Assembly: GCF_905220365.1 (NCBI RefSeq)
Contig: NC_061128.1
Location: 5,766,001 to 5,830,000, forward strand
Length of the DNA stretch: 64,000 bases
From: Vanessa cardui
Taxonomy: Eukaryota; Arthropoda; Insecta; Lepidoptera; Nymphalidae
Direction of reading: 5' to 3'
The translations under genes were made by a program, and so were the position numbers. A model generated the notes under the pieces. It did not search any database, was not told where the DNA came from, and saw only the letters and a program-made list of their open reading frames with translations. Of this stretch, positions 45,605 to 57,462 are shown one piece after another. How positions within the stretch are numbered: position 1 is the stretch's first letter; each line of letters starts with the position of its first letter.

Positions 45605-45899
45605 ACAACAACAGTCTGTAAATTCCCACTGCTGGGCTAAAGGCTTCCTCTCCCTTTGAGGAGAAGGTTTGGAACATATTTCATCACGCTGTTCCAATGC
45701 GAGTTGGTGGAATATACATGTGGCAGAATTTCTATGGAATTTGTCACATGCATATTTCCTCACAATGTTTTCCTTCACCGCTGAGCACGAGATGAATTAT
45801 AAAGACAAATTAAACACATGAAACAGCGGTGCTTGCCTGGGTTTGAACCCGCAATCATCGGTTAAGATGCACGCGTTCTAACCACTGGGCAATCTCGAC
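45605..45899 (-). mobile_element. SINE copy 11, full length
   Basis: Minus-strand copy with tail caacaacaacaacag, gggctaaaggcttcctctcc, cgctgttccaatgcgagttg, B-box reversed gggtttgaacccgc and A-box reversed ctaaccactgggcaatctcg. No clear target-site duplication. Confidence 0.85.
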
Positions 45900-46684
45900 T
45901 TAGAAGATAATATTAAAGTGACATTTCCGCACTGTAATATTTCCTTGCACAAGTTAATCTCAAGGCCACAAGTTATCATGTAAACACGGCCCACTTCCAA
46001 CTTCCGGACTACTATTGATAATTTCCTAACGTATAAATAAACCCAAGGCCTCCATATTAGCTCGCCATGATACGCACGAGGCATTCATAATGCAACCAAA
46101 AGCAATGTATTTATGTAAATCTCTATTTCCTGTATCGAAGTCTTAATTTATGGATTACAGATAATTAGTAAATGTTTATTTAAATCTATTACTGTCATTG
46201 GCGGACAATCGCAGACGATTCAAGTGATGTTAAGGTATATAATTCCACAATTGAGATAATGACTGAACTATGAACGTTTTGTTTTGTTGAGTTGAAAACA
46301 CATCGCTAAAAGTCTGTTGTTTAGTAATTAAAATTTATTTCCGACGCAGTATTACTCTTGAAATGTACATTAAGTACTGAGAGTTTAATTTAAGAGCAAT
46401 TAAAACTTTTCTATTGGTAAAACTCTTACAGAAATACCTACTATCTTGAGATATTTTTACAAAATTTAAACGAAACGAACGCTTTCTGAAGTATATTTTT
46501 TTTATCGTCTATTAAAATAAGTTTTCGTTTTAACTTTAATTGAAATTGTTTGTAAATATGAGTACTCATCAAATCAACTAGCTTGTTTCTATGCTTTTGT
46601 ATCTTAAGATGATTTTATCTCGGGTTTATATTTGCCTACGCAGTTGATATTCCATGTCATTTTAATCATTTTTAAAATTGATTA
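45900..46684. other. AT-rich non-coding DNA
   Basis: A 68-codon minus frame (45878-46084) overlaps the SINE head and is not a gene. Nothing else recognised. Confidence 0.35.
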
Positions 46685-46979
46685 TGCAGCCTTATAGGGT
46701 CTAGAAAGAAATGGCCGGGACGGAACGATCAGTCAAGGGATGACGGCGGTTCCTCTCAAATCCATGTAAGCCTCGTAAGACGTTGCATAGTGACAGCTCA
46801 CTTGTCAGTGTCACTTGGCGGCGTTGTTTGATACAAGCTGATACAAGTTATGTTTAAAGCTAATGTATCTTTCCGCTTATTGCTGCACGAATAAGATTTA
46901 TATATTTTCCTTGACTTTATTGTACACCGCACAGAGATATAAATATATACAACATTAATTTAGCCTTAATAAAAGTACA
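46685..46979 (+). repeat. Possible solo LTR
   Basis: GC-richer promoter-like start (ggccgggacggaacgatcag, cacttgtcagtgtcacttgg), then a TATA-like run (gagatataaatatata), a poly-A signal (aataaaa) and an end in ...agtaca. Next comes ttttggcgacc, which looks like a primer-binding region. Left edge is arbitrary and no second LTR is found. A host regulatory element is the alternative. Confidence 0.3.
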
Positions 46980-48255
46980 ATTTTGGCGACCTTATCGCTT
47001 CCAGACAACCAACAGTGTAGATTAGGATAGCTCCTAGATCATAAGGTGGGTGGTGCTTTAAGAATAAATAAAATAACATTAATCGAAATCTAATAAATAA
47101 ATGTAAATATATAATACACAAGTATATATGAATAAATAAATTATAGTATCAATACTTATAAAAAATATATATTTTATTTCACATTTTCCTCTTTTCTTAG
47201 AACTAAAGGTCTCTGTAAGAGTCACTCACCCTTTTTGTATAAAGAAGTATTTGGTTTTCAAACTTTCATGATTTGCTTCTGTAATTGAAAAAAATATTTA
47301 TTCACGTATGACTTGAGATGAAGTTGTATATTAAACGAATACAACAACGAAAATTAACTTCACAATACAATAGTTTAATGATCGTCAATGTCCTGTTGTT
47401 ATAACTAATGTCATTATTCTATTATCTAATGCAGTGAGGCTGCGGTAATTGAATTAATTTGCACTATGAATCGTATACTATGCATAGTTTGAAATGATCA
47501 TAAATGGATTTTCCATTATCATACGATTCCAGACATATTCCCCTCAGCTATATTATTGGTTTCATTTCAAACAATGTTACTTAATTTGTTAATCGTATGG
47601 ATAAATGTAATTGTGAATTATTTTATTAAACAGGTATGTATTACAGCGTAGGACGAGATTGATATTAATGTTATTTTGTGACTTTTACTATATTATGACT
47701 TTTAACACAGTCATTGTATGTTCTGTAAATATATACAAAAATACTATACCAATACGGAAAAACTTTTCTTTAATACCTGTTGACTTCCTGACAGGATGCA
47801 TTACATATAAATCGTTTGGCAAAAAAAAACACATTACTCCTTTGCAGTGGTAAGGCGGCCATTGGGAACTGTCGGAAAAGTATGGCAAGGTGATTTTCGT
47901 GAATGGCTACTTGACTATAATTAGCTATCCTAAAATTAGCCTGGTACAAATGGTTGAATTGTTTTATTAAAATTAATGTATTCGCGTCGGTATGGCGGGC
48001 TGTAAGCCACACCCGAGAAGTATGGCATTACTTCATTTTTTTTCGACTATCTGAAAATACAAGCGTTTTTGTGGAACAAATCGTTCGACACTCGTTATTT
48101 TTTCGACGAATTCGATTAATGTCCACGCGATTGGGCCGACGGTGCGAGCGCTATGACCATCATGTTACCTTTTGCATTTACGTAATTAGACCCCTGAAGA
48201 ACCCTTTTAAGAAAAATATTTTGTCATTATCATCTCCCGGTCTAATACTGTGTTT
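46980..48255. other. Non-coding DNA, partly GC-richer
   Basis: 47840-48240 has moderately GC-rich, non-repeated sequence (ggccattgggaactgtcgg, gattgggccgacggtgcgag) and three overlapping short frames with no motif. No gene supported. Confidence 0.35.
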
Positions 48256-48413
48256 TGTAAATGTTGAAAAAGAGTACTGAGTTTCTTGTCGGTTCTTCTC
48301 TATACAATCTACTTTCCGAACCGGTGGTAGATTCACTTAACTGTTAAATGACGATTCAAAAGCGCTTGTAAAACCTACTTGAATAAAGTTTATTTTTATT
48401 GATTGATTGATTT
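48256..48413 (+). mobile_element. Retroposon 3' end with ATTG tail
   Basis: aaagagtactgagtttcttg, tctactttccgaaccggtgg, aaatgacgattcaaaagcgc, cttgaataaagtttatttt, then attgattgattgattt. This copy gives the 3' end of the family at 29372 and 57463. The plus frame 47954-48280 partly overlaps it and is chance. Confidence 0.7.
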
Positions 48414-49355
48414 ACATAGTATTTCTCATTCCACGCTAGCTCTTATCAAGAGTTCACACAAAAGTTTTTCTCTATTTTAATAGGAAATTATAACTTTAAT
48501 TTGTATATAACTATATTTAGTTAATTTAATTTTTATAATTTACAGCTTCAGAGCAGTATATCCCCAATACTATGGAATCAAAAAATGTAATACGGTTCCA
48601 TTTTGTAGTTTTTGCATGAGAAAATAAACGAACAGACTTACCACTTCATAATATTAGTATTATAAGGTAAATATTGTACAAATAACATCGAGTTAAAAGG
48701 TTTTGCAGATCGCGATTTCGTTTCGCTAACCAATATAATACCGTGATTTTTCGAGACCTCCAAATGTTTTATTTGGTTTGTTTTGCTATTTACTCTTAAA
48801 CAACAAACTTTATAGTAAAACCAAAACCAAAAATGATTGCAAATCTAATATAGGTTATGCAATCTACAAAATCATTTTTCGAAAACGTAATATGACGAAA
48901 AATTACTTTTCCTTAGTTGGGATTAATTGTACGAAATCGTTTATAAGTTGAGCGCGTGCACTATCTAATCAAACAGTTGGCTTCGAATTCGCATCTCGTA
49001 TTTGAGTCACGAACTTGTGATTATTTGAATGAGATTTTGGAGCGTGGTATTAAGTGAATTATTCAAGAGCGAACAGACATCAGAACCAGCAATAACTACC
49101 ATAATTTTGTACTTCAGTTAAACAACGCTGTAAATCTAGTGGAGAAAAGCCACGAATATTAGAGTGACATATTTGAAAATGGATTCGTACGAGCTTGAAT
49201 TATTTAAAGGTATTCGTTCTTATTACATTGTGTAATTATAAATTTCAAAACTCCTATAAATTTAACTTTGTGATACTCATCATATATTCTACCGCCAAAC
49301 TGTTGCAAAACATATTATTACTAGTTGAAGGATAAGTAAGGTATTATATATACAG
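48414..49355. other. AT-rich non-coding DNA
   Basis: A weak Helitron-like trace at 48608-48655 (catgagaaaataaacgaac, ataatattagtat); otherwise nothing. Confidence 0.35.
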
Positions 49356-49443
49356 GTACAATTCACAAGGGACACAATTCCCCATCTTAGTTTCCAAGGT
49401 TGTGGGACATTGACGGTAGAGGGGATAGATTTTTTACAGTGGA
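49356..49443 (+). mobile_element. Poly-A retroposon fragment, diverged
   Basis: ggtacaattcacaagggac, cccatcttagtttccaagg, acattgacggtagaggg, ttacagtgg follow the 7025 family. Confidence 0.45.
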
Positions 49444-50109
49444 GATAAGGTCAATTATACAGAACAAAATTAATCTTTATTTCCTTTAAATAAATTACCT
49501 TTCTACTTGTGATATAAAACCGAATATCAGTGGTGTCGAAAGTGAACACGTAACTGTGTATAATCTCACTTGGAAAGACATTGTGTGTTCTTTTTTCACT
49601 TAATATTTTTCCTGCTAAAGGTTCCCGAAGGCGATTACATAAACAGGATTCAACCACGACCTTAATGCGCCTAATAAAGTTTTACGACGGACCCTCGGCA
49701 AAAACGTGAACGTTCCAAGGCGACAATGCTTTTATCTTTTCTGCTTTACTGATTGTTTTGCTCCTTTCAAATTAAGATCAGAAACATCATAACTTTATTA
49801 TAAATCCTTGTCGATCTATTTAAATCGAAGGGATCAAGTACTTCTACTAGAACGTAATCGATACATACATATATAAAAACAAATATAACATTTTTAACCA
49901 TTGCATAGCCTTTTATAAGCTATATCACCTCAGTTTAGAAGTTAAACACAAATGAGGTAGAGCTACTTTATTGTGGTCTATATGGTAGTTGTGCGCAATA
50001 GTTGTGCCTTTGTCACGTTTTACGTGAAGATGCCAAGAATTTATTCATTATTAAGTTTTCACACTTTTAAAACTTTTTTTCATCTATTTTGAGAGATGAG
50101 AGAGGGAGA
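49444..50109. other. AT-rich non-coding DNA
   Basis: Nothing recognised. Confidence 0.35.
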
Positions 50110-50405
50110 GCTGAGATGGCCCAGTGGTTAGAACGCGTGCATCTTAACCGATGATTGCGGGTTCAAACCCAGGCAAGCACCGCTATATATATGTGCTTAA
50201 TTTGTGTTTATAATTCATCTCGTGCTTGGCGGTGAAGGAAAACATCGTGAGGAAACCTGCATGTGTCTAATTTCATCGAAATTCTGCCACATGTGCATTC
50301 CACCAACCCGCATTGGAACAGCGTGGTGGAATATGTTCCAAACCCTCTCCTTAATGGAAGAGGAGGCCTTATCTCAGCAGTGGGAAATGTACAGGCGTTA
50401 CTTTT
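50110..50405 (+). mobile_element. SINE copy 12, full length
   Basis: Clean copy of the 'ctatatatatgtgc / gtctaatttcatcgaa' subtype: A-box gatggcccagtggttagaac, B-box gggttcaaaccc, end cagcagtgggaaatgtacagg, cgttacttttaac. No clear target-site duplication. The frame 50204-50407 lies within it. Confidence 0.88.
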
Positions 50406-50869
50406 AACACTTGTGAGTACAGCATTACTTTGAATTAATTTCCTCTTAAACTCTCAGGAATAATAAAAAATATATCTATCTAAAGTCTTCTTTTCGATAT
50501 TATCTCAGCTTGGGAAGCCACGGGATTTTTAATCGTTCAACATTCCTGCGTCCAACATTCATTGGATCACTCTTTGCCTTCCTTCGTGACGTTGATGTAT
50601 TGAGTTTCGTGCTCGGCGCGGAAGTTTGAAGCCATCGATTAATTCATTTTATTTAATGATTAATAAAATTAACTTATTTTTAACTAATTCATAAAACGAA
50701 ATAGATACTATAAAATAGAACGATTTGAAGAGGTGAAAATATTAATTTTGAATTATGAACATTTATTTGCACATTTCTTTAGTTTTTCGTTTTTATAATT
50801 TCATAGTTATCGATTACATTTCGTAGTTATATTATAAGGGCAAAAATTATGTCAAAAGACAACAAATAC
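50406..50869. other. AT-rich non-coding DNA
   Basis: GC-richer at 50510-50630 (cttcgtgacgttgatg, gtgctcggcgcggaag), unassigned. Confidence 0.35.
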
Positions 50870-50879
50870 TATAGTTTAT

Positions 50880-51185
50880 GGAGTCGATATGGCCCAGTGG
50901 TTAGAACGTGCATCTTAACCGATGATTGTACGTTAAAATCCAGGCAATCACCACTGAATATAAACGTGCTTAAATTCTGTTTATAATAATTTATCTCGTG
51001 CTCGGCGGCGAAAGAAAACATCGTGATGAAACCTGCATGTCTACTTTTCATAGAAATTCTGCCACATGTGTATTTCACTAACCCTCATTGGAACAGTCTG
51101 ATGGAATATGTTCCAAATACCTTGTACTCAAAGGGAGAGGAAACTTTAACTCAGCACTTGGAAATTTGCAGGCTGTTGTTGTTGT
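50880..51185 (+). mobile_element. SINE copy 13, diverged
   Basis: gagtcgatatggcccagtgg, damaged B-box (acgttaaaatcc), body ggcggcgaaagaaaacatcg and tail gcaggctgttgttgttg. Flanks tatagtttat (50870-50879) and tataatttat (51186-51195) match at 9 of 10 sites. Confidence 0.8.
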
Positions 51186-51195
51186 TATAATTTAT

Positions 51196-52385
51196 TAAGA
51201 TATTGTTGTATAATCTGATAACCAACAACTAAAACAAGATCGAACCCGCGGATGCAAACTTTAAACAAAAATGATTATTTTGTTTATAAAACAAAAGGTT
51301 TCGAGACCCGTTTATGAATATAGCCTTCGTACAAATCGCTTGCATGCATGTATTCCATTTTCGCTTTCGGCTACGAGACTCCTTTGAGCATTTTTAGATA
51401 TTCTTAGTAGTTCTATATTTAGCTATAGTACTTGAAAAATGAAGCGCGTATAGTACGTAGGTGATAATTTTAATGTTTAAAAGAATTCAGTGTGCTATTC
51501 GGAAATAAAATTTATGTATTACGAATACATAAATTTTATTTCCGAATATTTGTTGTATAAAATTAAGTTAATTGATATTACAAATATCTTATAAAGTTCA
51601 GAAATAATCTCGGAAATTAGGCAATCGTAATTTATTTAAAAAAAAAAGTATGATTTTGATTAATATCAATGTTATTAATACATATATCATAATTATAAAA
51701 AATATTTTTTGTTAACTAATTAAGGTTAAACCACATTTAAAATTAAAAATATTAGACCGACATTCCAAACGAGATTTATTTTCTTGATATATATTTGTAT
51801 TGAAATGTTATTATAATTCTTTGTATAATATTTACAACTAAAGACAATTATAATTAATTTGAAGCGAAGACTAATTAACGATATAATAATTCATATATCT
51901 TTACATATTATCTTTAGAAATTCGGTTTAAGAGGAAACCACATATATTAAAGCAGAATCAAAATTAATATAACTCATAGCTATCACAGCATGGTTAGCAC
52001 ACACTGAAATATGTAACATAATAGACAGTTACCTACACTAAACTTGGACTAGCTTCACAATTCAAATTTTTGACTTAGCGAAAATTAACAATGTTAAATA
52101 TAATAATATTATATTTTAATGCTCCAGGATGAATAATCCGAATAATTTTTGAGATATCGCCAATTACGTCAATGTAGTCAGAGGTAAAATTGTCGGATCG
52201 AGCTCTCCTTAAGTGAACTCTGCCAAACCAATAAAAGTACTCGAAAACTTTGTATGAGAGAATTGTAGATATCTATTGAAAAATATCTTTAAAAATGGGT
52301 CCTAATAATTTAATGATTTTCGTCTTGTAAATACGTAGGTAACGAAAGTGTAACACATCTTAATAGAGTAACATTAAAGTGAGCC
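51196..52385. other. AT-rich non-coding DNA
   Basis: Holds the perfect palindrome at 51496-51548 (listed). No gene or named repeat. Confidence 0.35.
51496..51548. repeat. Perfect palindrome, 25-bp arms, 3-nt loop
   Basis: 51496-51520 (tattcggaaataaaatttat...) and 51524-51548 are exact complements with acg between. No sequence elsewhere in the window resembles it. Confidence 0.95.
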
Positions 52386-52400
52386 GCTATTCTGACGTCA

Positions 52401-52476
52401 CCATTATCAGCAGCCCATATTCGTCGACTGCTGGACATAGGCCTCTCCAATTGGACGCCATTGTATCCTTTCTTCG
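52401..52476 (-). mobile_element. 76-bp RTE 3' fragment with target-site duplication
   Basis: Plus-strand reading cagcagcccatattcgtcg, actgctggacataggcctc matches the RTE 3' end at 3394-3455 (agcctatttttgtccactgc). It lies between perfect 15-bp direct repeats gctattctgacgtca, 52386-52400 and 52477-52491. Confidence 0.85.
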
Positions 52477-52491
52477 GCTATTCTGACGTCA

Positions 52492-53529
52492 TATCCTATA
52501 CTTCTCGTACATTCAGCAACAATGCCATTGTCTATGATACACATATCGTTGTAAATTGATATACATAACTAAACGATTTTGGCTCTTAGGATATTTCAAT
52601 CGTCTGACGATTTGACGTTCGACGCTTTGCGCACAAACGCAGTCACGCCGCCGCGGTTGCGGCTGCCTGTGGCAGGCTAAGTACATTTCCATACATTTAT
52701 TCCAGTTGCAAGACGCGTCGCCGTTTGCACCGTGCCGAATATTTGATGCTGCGAATTTCCCGGCGTCAGGCAGTTACACTTTGTAACAATTAGGGTTTGT
52801 AACAATTTGTTCACAATTAGAATCTATGTATACAACAGGATACCGTCGTATGTATTATCAAGGCACATGGGAGCGTTCGACAGGAGATATAGATGTTTAT
52901 TTGTTTGTTTATATGTAGTTATTCAGAAAAATATATACGTCGGAATGGGTGCGTGAATTCACTACGTAATTCAAAGACCAAACAATTATTATGAAAGTTA
53001 CCCAGCTGAAGCTATAAGCATATTATATAAGTGTCTGTACTTTCGATGGATCTAAAACGAAACATTAGCGAGCCATCAGTTACAGTTTGAATCTTGATTT
53101 ATGTCACGCACAATTGTACGTAATATATGGCGTATTTATTAAAACAAGTGTTTAACGATTATGGCGCGGAATTGCGGAATTAATGCCATAAATCAATGTC
53201 AGAACATGTTTACGAGCTAACAGAGTTAATTCCAGTGTGACATGACGTTTATATTCGTGAATAATTGTTGATTGCGCACCGGGGATCGTACTATCACTAA
53301 ATCTTAGGTGTAACAATTATGGTGAAGTTCCACTCGTACTGTCATAATTCAAGATATTAATAGACGGCGGTTTTGGTATTAAAATATACTATATGTTTTT
53401 TTATGTTTTACCGATGATGAGGAAATTAAAATCGGATTAAGTAAAAAAATCCGCTCCGATCCGTTCATACGAATAGCAGAATTATCGAAAGAATGTTTAT
53501 ATTTTTATAGCAATATCAGTACATTTCTA
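52492..53529. other. Non-coding DNA with a GC-rich patch
   Basis: 52610-52790 is markedly GC-rich for this window (acgccgccgcggttgcggct, agacgcgtcgccgtttgcac) and unique. It may be a conserved or regulatory sequence. No open exon structure is seen. Confidence 0.35.
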
Positions 53530-53923
53530 CTATTTGTTGTATGTAGGCTTATGTGCATGTGTAGGGTGACATTATGTTTAGTATATTAATAATCTGTGAA
53601 TAAATAATAACCTATGTAATACAACAGCTGTTTGATTCGCTCATAACAGTGGTGACGAGTTTTCCGCGCTTTTCTATTTCAAAATGGCCGTAACTCATTT
53701 TGGTATAATATCAACTTTTGAATATAATATGCAAACGTCGTTTATTTCGCAATTTATAGTGAAAATAATCCGGATAATTTCGGGTGACATTAAAAGGCGA
53801 GTCGTTCTGGCCTTTGTATAATTTACTATAAATGTCTGCGGTCTTCAATGCACGGTGACGCTTTTAATGACGTAAAAACAACGTAGTTCACTTTATCCAA
53901 ATGAGAAGTTGTTATTTTCCAGT

Positions 53924-54170
53924 AGATGCCACATGGGGATTGGGTGTTATATTGTCACAAATGAATAGAAATCGTTTAGATCGACCGGTAAACTACGCGT
54001 CCCGCACACTAAATGCTTCTGGGGCGAAATACTTTCAGATTCAGTAAGAGACCCCTGCGATCATTTTTGGTGTAAGATATTTTCATCCATATTTATATGG
54101 ACCAGTGAACCTTTTATATTGCGCAAGGATACTAAACCTTTAATTAGTATTTTGGTCTGTATAAAGATAT
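53924..54170 (+). pseudogene. Gypsy-type RNase H fragment
   Basis: Part of a retrotransposon pol. In frame from 53924 it reads VDATWGLGVILSQ, then RPVNYASRTLN and, after a TAA near 54046, ETPAIIFGVRYFHPYLYG. A frameshift near 54115 gives FILRKDTKPLISI. These are the DAS..G.GAVL, RP..YASR.L, E.LAIIF..KKFH.YLYG and DHKPL stretches of gypsy RNase H. It no longer encodes a protein. The upstream reverse transcriptase is absent. Confidence 0.75.
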
Positions 54171-54499
54171 TTCAGAAGGATCTGAAAAGTATTACAAAAT
54201 AATACATGCTTTTTATTCAGTAGAGAGAATTAGAAGATTGAAAAAATTTTAACTGATATTTGAGCTATTTATTTTTTCAAAAGATTGTTACATAATAGGG
54301 TTGTTTTTAATAATTTACTATAGAATGATATATGACTTTTAAAATAAGTTTAGCATCGAAGAAAAGTAGCAGACGATAACATTTTACCTTAATTTCAATG
54401 CTCTAATGAGATATCATACGAAAATGATAATTTAATGAAGGACCACAAAGTTTCAGTACTAGATAAGTCACATTAAGGCCTTCTCTGAACTATACGCAT

Positions 54500-54690
54500 C
54501 ACAATATTAGTTAAAATGGAAGCGGAAGCATTCTGGATTTTAGTTTCCACGTATAGCTTCTCTGGTATTTTGGGAGTAGCGCTTGTAACAAGTTAGTAAA
54601 ATTCATATAAATATTTTAGACCTTTGAACGACCACACTTATTTAGTAAATGTCTACACAAAATGGTTTGAGTCATATCGCTTAATTTTTT
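54500..54690 (+). pseudogene. Probable integrase fragment
   Basis: Weak remnants: ILVKMEAEAFWI (like the zinc-binding end of gypsy integrase, M.AEA..YFWW) and, at 54640-54680, HTYLVNVYTKWFES (like the first Asp strand, H.YLV.VDAYSKW.E). Frames differ, so this rests on two short resemblances and their expected order after RNase H. Confidence 0.5.
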
Positions 54691-55189
54691 TTTAATATTC
54701 TTAGTAATTTAATAAAAACATACTACTAGGGACAAATAAAATAAAATTTATAATCAAAGTAAGCTTAACTTTATTCAGGAATTACAAAATTAATCTTTAA
54801 AATTCTGGAATATATAAATTTGTTTGACTATAGTATCAAATAGATCATAAAATATGTCTATATCTCGACAACGTAGGAAATTATTAAAAATTGTACTACG
54901 GCTTAAAACTGCTTTTCACATTTTGAGATACTGGGCGTAATTATAAGCGATAATGGCGTTTCAATGACAAAAAATTTTGTCCTCTCACATAATATCACGT
55001 CTGATTTCATCTGCTTATCATCCAGGTTAAAGATATCAAAAAACAAAATAGGTTTATAATTTCCAAGGGATTTAATTAAATCTAAGCGGAAAAAATAAAT
55101 TAGGATTTTTTTTATCGTACATGCTGGCAACGTCAGTACGACGTGTAAGAACGACAAGACTTGAATTTCAGATATCATCATGTCTGATA
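54691..55189. other. Unassigned AT-rich DNA inside the decayed LTR element
   Basis: Presumably the 3' part of the element. A 92-codon minus frame (54903-55181) shows no motif. Confidence 0.3.
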
Positions 55190-55499
55190 ACGAGTTGATG
55201 CATAACCCGTTTCTATATGGGTATACAATAAACTAGTACATTGATAATCGCCGTTTGATTCACTCGTATTAACATGTAGCCTTCTACTCTGTAAATAGTA
55301 AGTCAAGGGCGTTGTATAATCCGTATGCAAAACGAATTATTACTTGAATGTGTGCGCATTAATATTTGGATACGGTATAAAAATAATGATAATTGCATGT
55401 ACTTTATTTGATGTTTTACTTTGTAACCATTTATATATGACATAATCTCTATAACATACATCCCATAGCATATGTTAAGTACAATTTTGTGAAGTAATA

Positions 55500-55795
55500 A
55501 ACCCGGTGGTTGAAATGCGTACATCTTAACTGATGATTGCGGGTTCAAACCCAGTCAAACACCACTGAATTTTCATGTGCTGAATTTGTGTTTATAATTC
55601 ATCAGGAGCTCGGTGGTAAAGGAAAACATTGTGAGGAAACCTGCACGTGTCTAATTTCAACGAAATTCTGCTACATATGAATCCACCAATCAACTACTGC
55701 ATTGGAGCAGCGTATTCGAATATACTCCAAACCTTCTCAAAGGGAGAGGAGGCTTTAACCCAGCAGTGGGAAATTGACAGGCTATTGTTGTTGTA
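55500..55795 (+). mobile_element. SINE copy 14, 5' truncated
   Basis: Begins at cccggtggttgaaatgcgtac, keeps B-box gggttcaaacccagtc, body ggtaaaggaaaacattgtg and tail gacaggctattgttgttg. Moderately diverged. Confidence 0.8.
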
Positions 55796-57227
55796 GTTGA
55801 AGACCCTTGTAATACTTTTGTTATGTTACACTTCTCTACAATTTATATCTATTTTACAGCCTTACACTTTGAGTTATGAGCAGTTCAAAAATAGTTATTT
55901 ATGAAAGACGTATTAAGTCTAAGAATTGAGCTATAAAATGAAGTCTGTTATGTATTTAATGGCAGGTAAGATGATTACTTCAGTTTTGATTGTGATAACT
56001 TTAACGACACTTCAGATACTTTACGATACTTTGAACTAATCAAGGGAGTTTTTAGTGAACTTAAGGAAATTAATAGCTTTTATATTTTATGTTATGTTGA
56101 AATGATAATTTTGCTACATAATAACATAATTTAATGTACTAATTAAGGATCAATGAATGCAATTTTACAACGGTACGACAGTTAGGTTCAATCAAAACAC
56201 ATACAATTTCGATTGTGGAGTTTAAAATAAGACTAGTATAGACTGTGTTGTCATGAATTTATATGGTTGATATATTTTTTTATGAAAATGATAAATTTAT
56301 ACGATATACAGTAAAAAAGTTTTTATCGTATTTTTTGTAATTATTAGTTAAAAATTAAATATTAACTCTATAATCCAAAACAAAATACCAATAAATATAT
56401 AAATTATTACAATTGGCCTTATCACTAAAATTGCGATCCTTTACAGGCTTTAGGTATCCTAGTAAAGAAACAGAAGCAAAAAAGATAAAACGGAAATATA
56501 TGTAGTATTTTTGAATTTACAAGTTTATAATAGAAAATGGTATTTATTCAGTAAATAATTATAAATAATGATAATAAATATTCGTAGCGAATGTGCTTAT
56601 TCAGTTGAAATCAACTGTATCTTCCAGAGACTTCGATCCACTCCTTTCTTTTAAGACCAAAAAGTGCAATGTAAATTTGTATTACTATTGAGAACTAAAA
56701 TGCTATTGAGTGAAGAAAAGATAATTATTAAGACATTGCATATTTTATATAAAAATTATTTGCATGCTTTAACTATGCTTTTTCACGTCACTTATCAAAT
56801 AGAATAGAAACATTGTTCAATATTTTCTTTGTAACATCAACATAGCAACAATAGGTACCTTGAGCGTAGTATCGGGTAGTTGTTAACAAAGAAATTTAAA
56901 GTAGCATTCCAACACAGGCCGGGTATTAGCTAGTATATCCGTTGTACAAGATTGTATATGAGATGTTCTAATTAAAGAGTCTCTTGTAGGCGCTTCTCGT
57001 GGAATATGCATCTGGTAATATCATTACATGGGGCATATAATTGTATGCCAGTATGATATTAGTTAACAGGTCTAAGGGCAATTACATTTAATGTATTTAT
57101 AAACTTGGGTGTTTTTTGTTAATAATAATTAATCAAACTTTTAAGCAATGCAATTATATATTCTTAGAATTTGTTATAGATTACTTATATACGAATACCG
57201 TTCCATAGTAACGTTAGAACATAACAT
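55796..57227. other. AT-rich non-coding DNA
   Basis: One Helitron-like 3' end at 56905-56933 (aacacaggccgggtattagctag followed by t). No gene. Confidence 0.4.
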
Positions 57228-57462
57228 GAATTTTTTTTTTAATTGGGCAGATATACAATTGGCCCACCTGATGGTAAGTGGTCACCACCACGCAATGCCT
57301 CACCTAAGTCTTGCACTAAGATTTTATGTACCTTTACTTACATTTTCTCATTCACCTTTCAAATCAAAATACAACAATACTGAGCATTCCCTGTGGCCGT
57401 ATAATATCGGATGAGTAGGTGGTACCTAACAAAACGGATTTCTACAAAGCTCTACTAAAAAA
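57228..57462 (-). mobile_element. Poly-A retroposon 3' fragment
   Basis: T-run, ttggcccacctgatggtaag, tggtcaccaccacgcaatgc, caacaatactgagcattccc, gatgagtaggtggtaccta, ctctactaaaaaaaa. It is a diverged relative of 40838-41090. The plus frame 57148-57414 is chance. Confidence 0.65.

Larger units (their letters stand above)
53530..55256 (+). mobile_element. Ty3/gypsy-type LTR retrotransposon, heavily decayed
   Basis: Pieces lie in element order. 53590-53648 looks like an LTR end (tttgattcgctcataaca). Then comes tggtgacgag, a leader or gag start with MAVTHFGI and later GDIKRRVV (53683-53815). RNase H follows (53924-54170) and an integrase remnant (54500-54680). A second LTR-like end lies at about 55205-55256 (gtttgattcactcgtattaaca). 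Most of gag, protease and reverse transcriptase are missing. All frames are broken. Boundaries are approximate. Confidence 0.6.
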
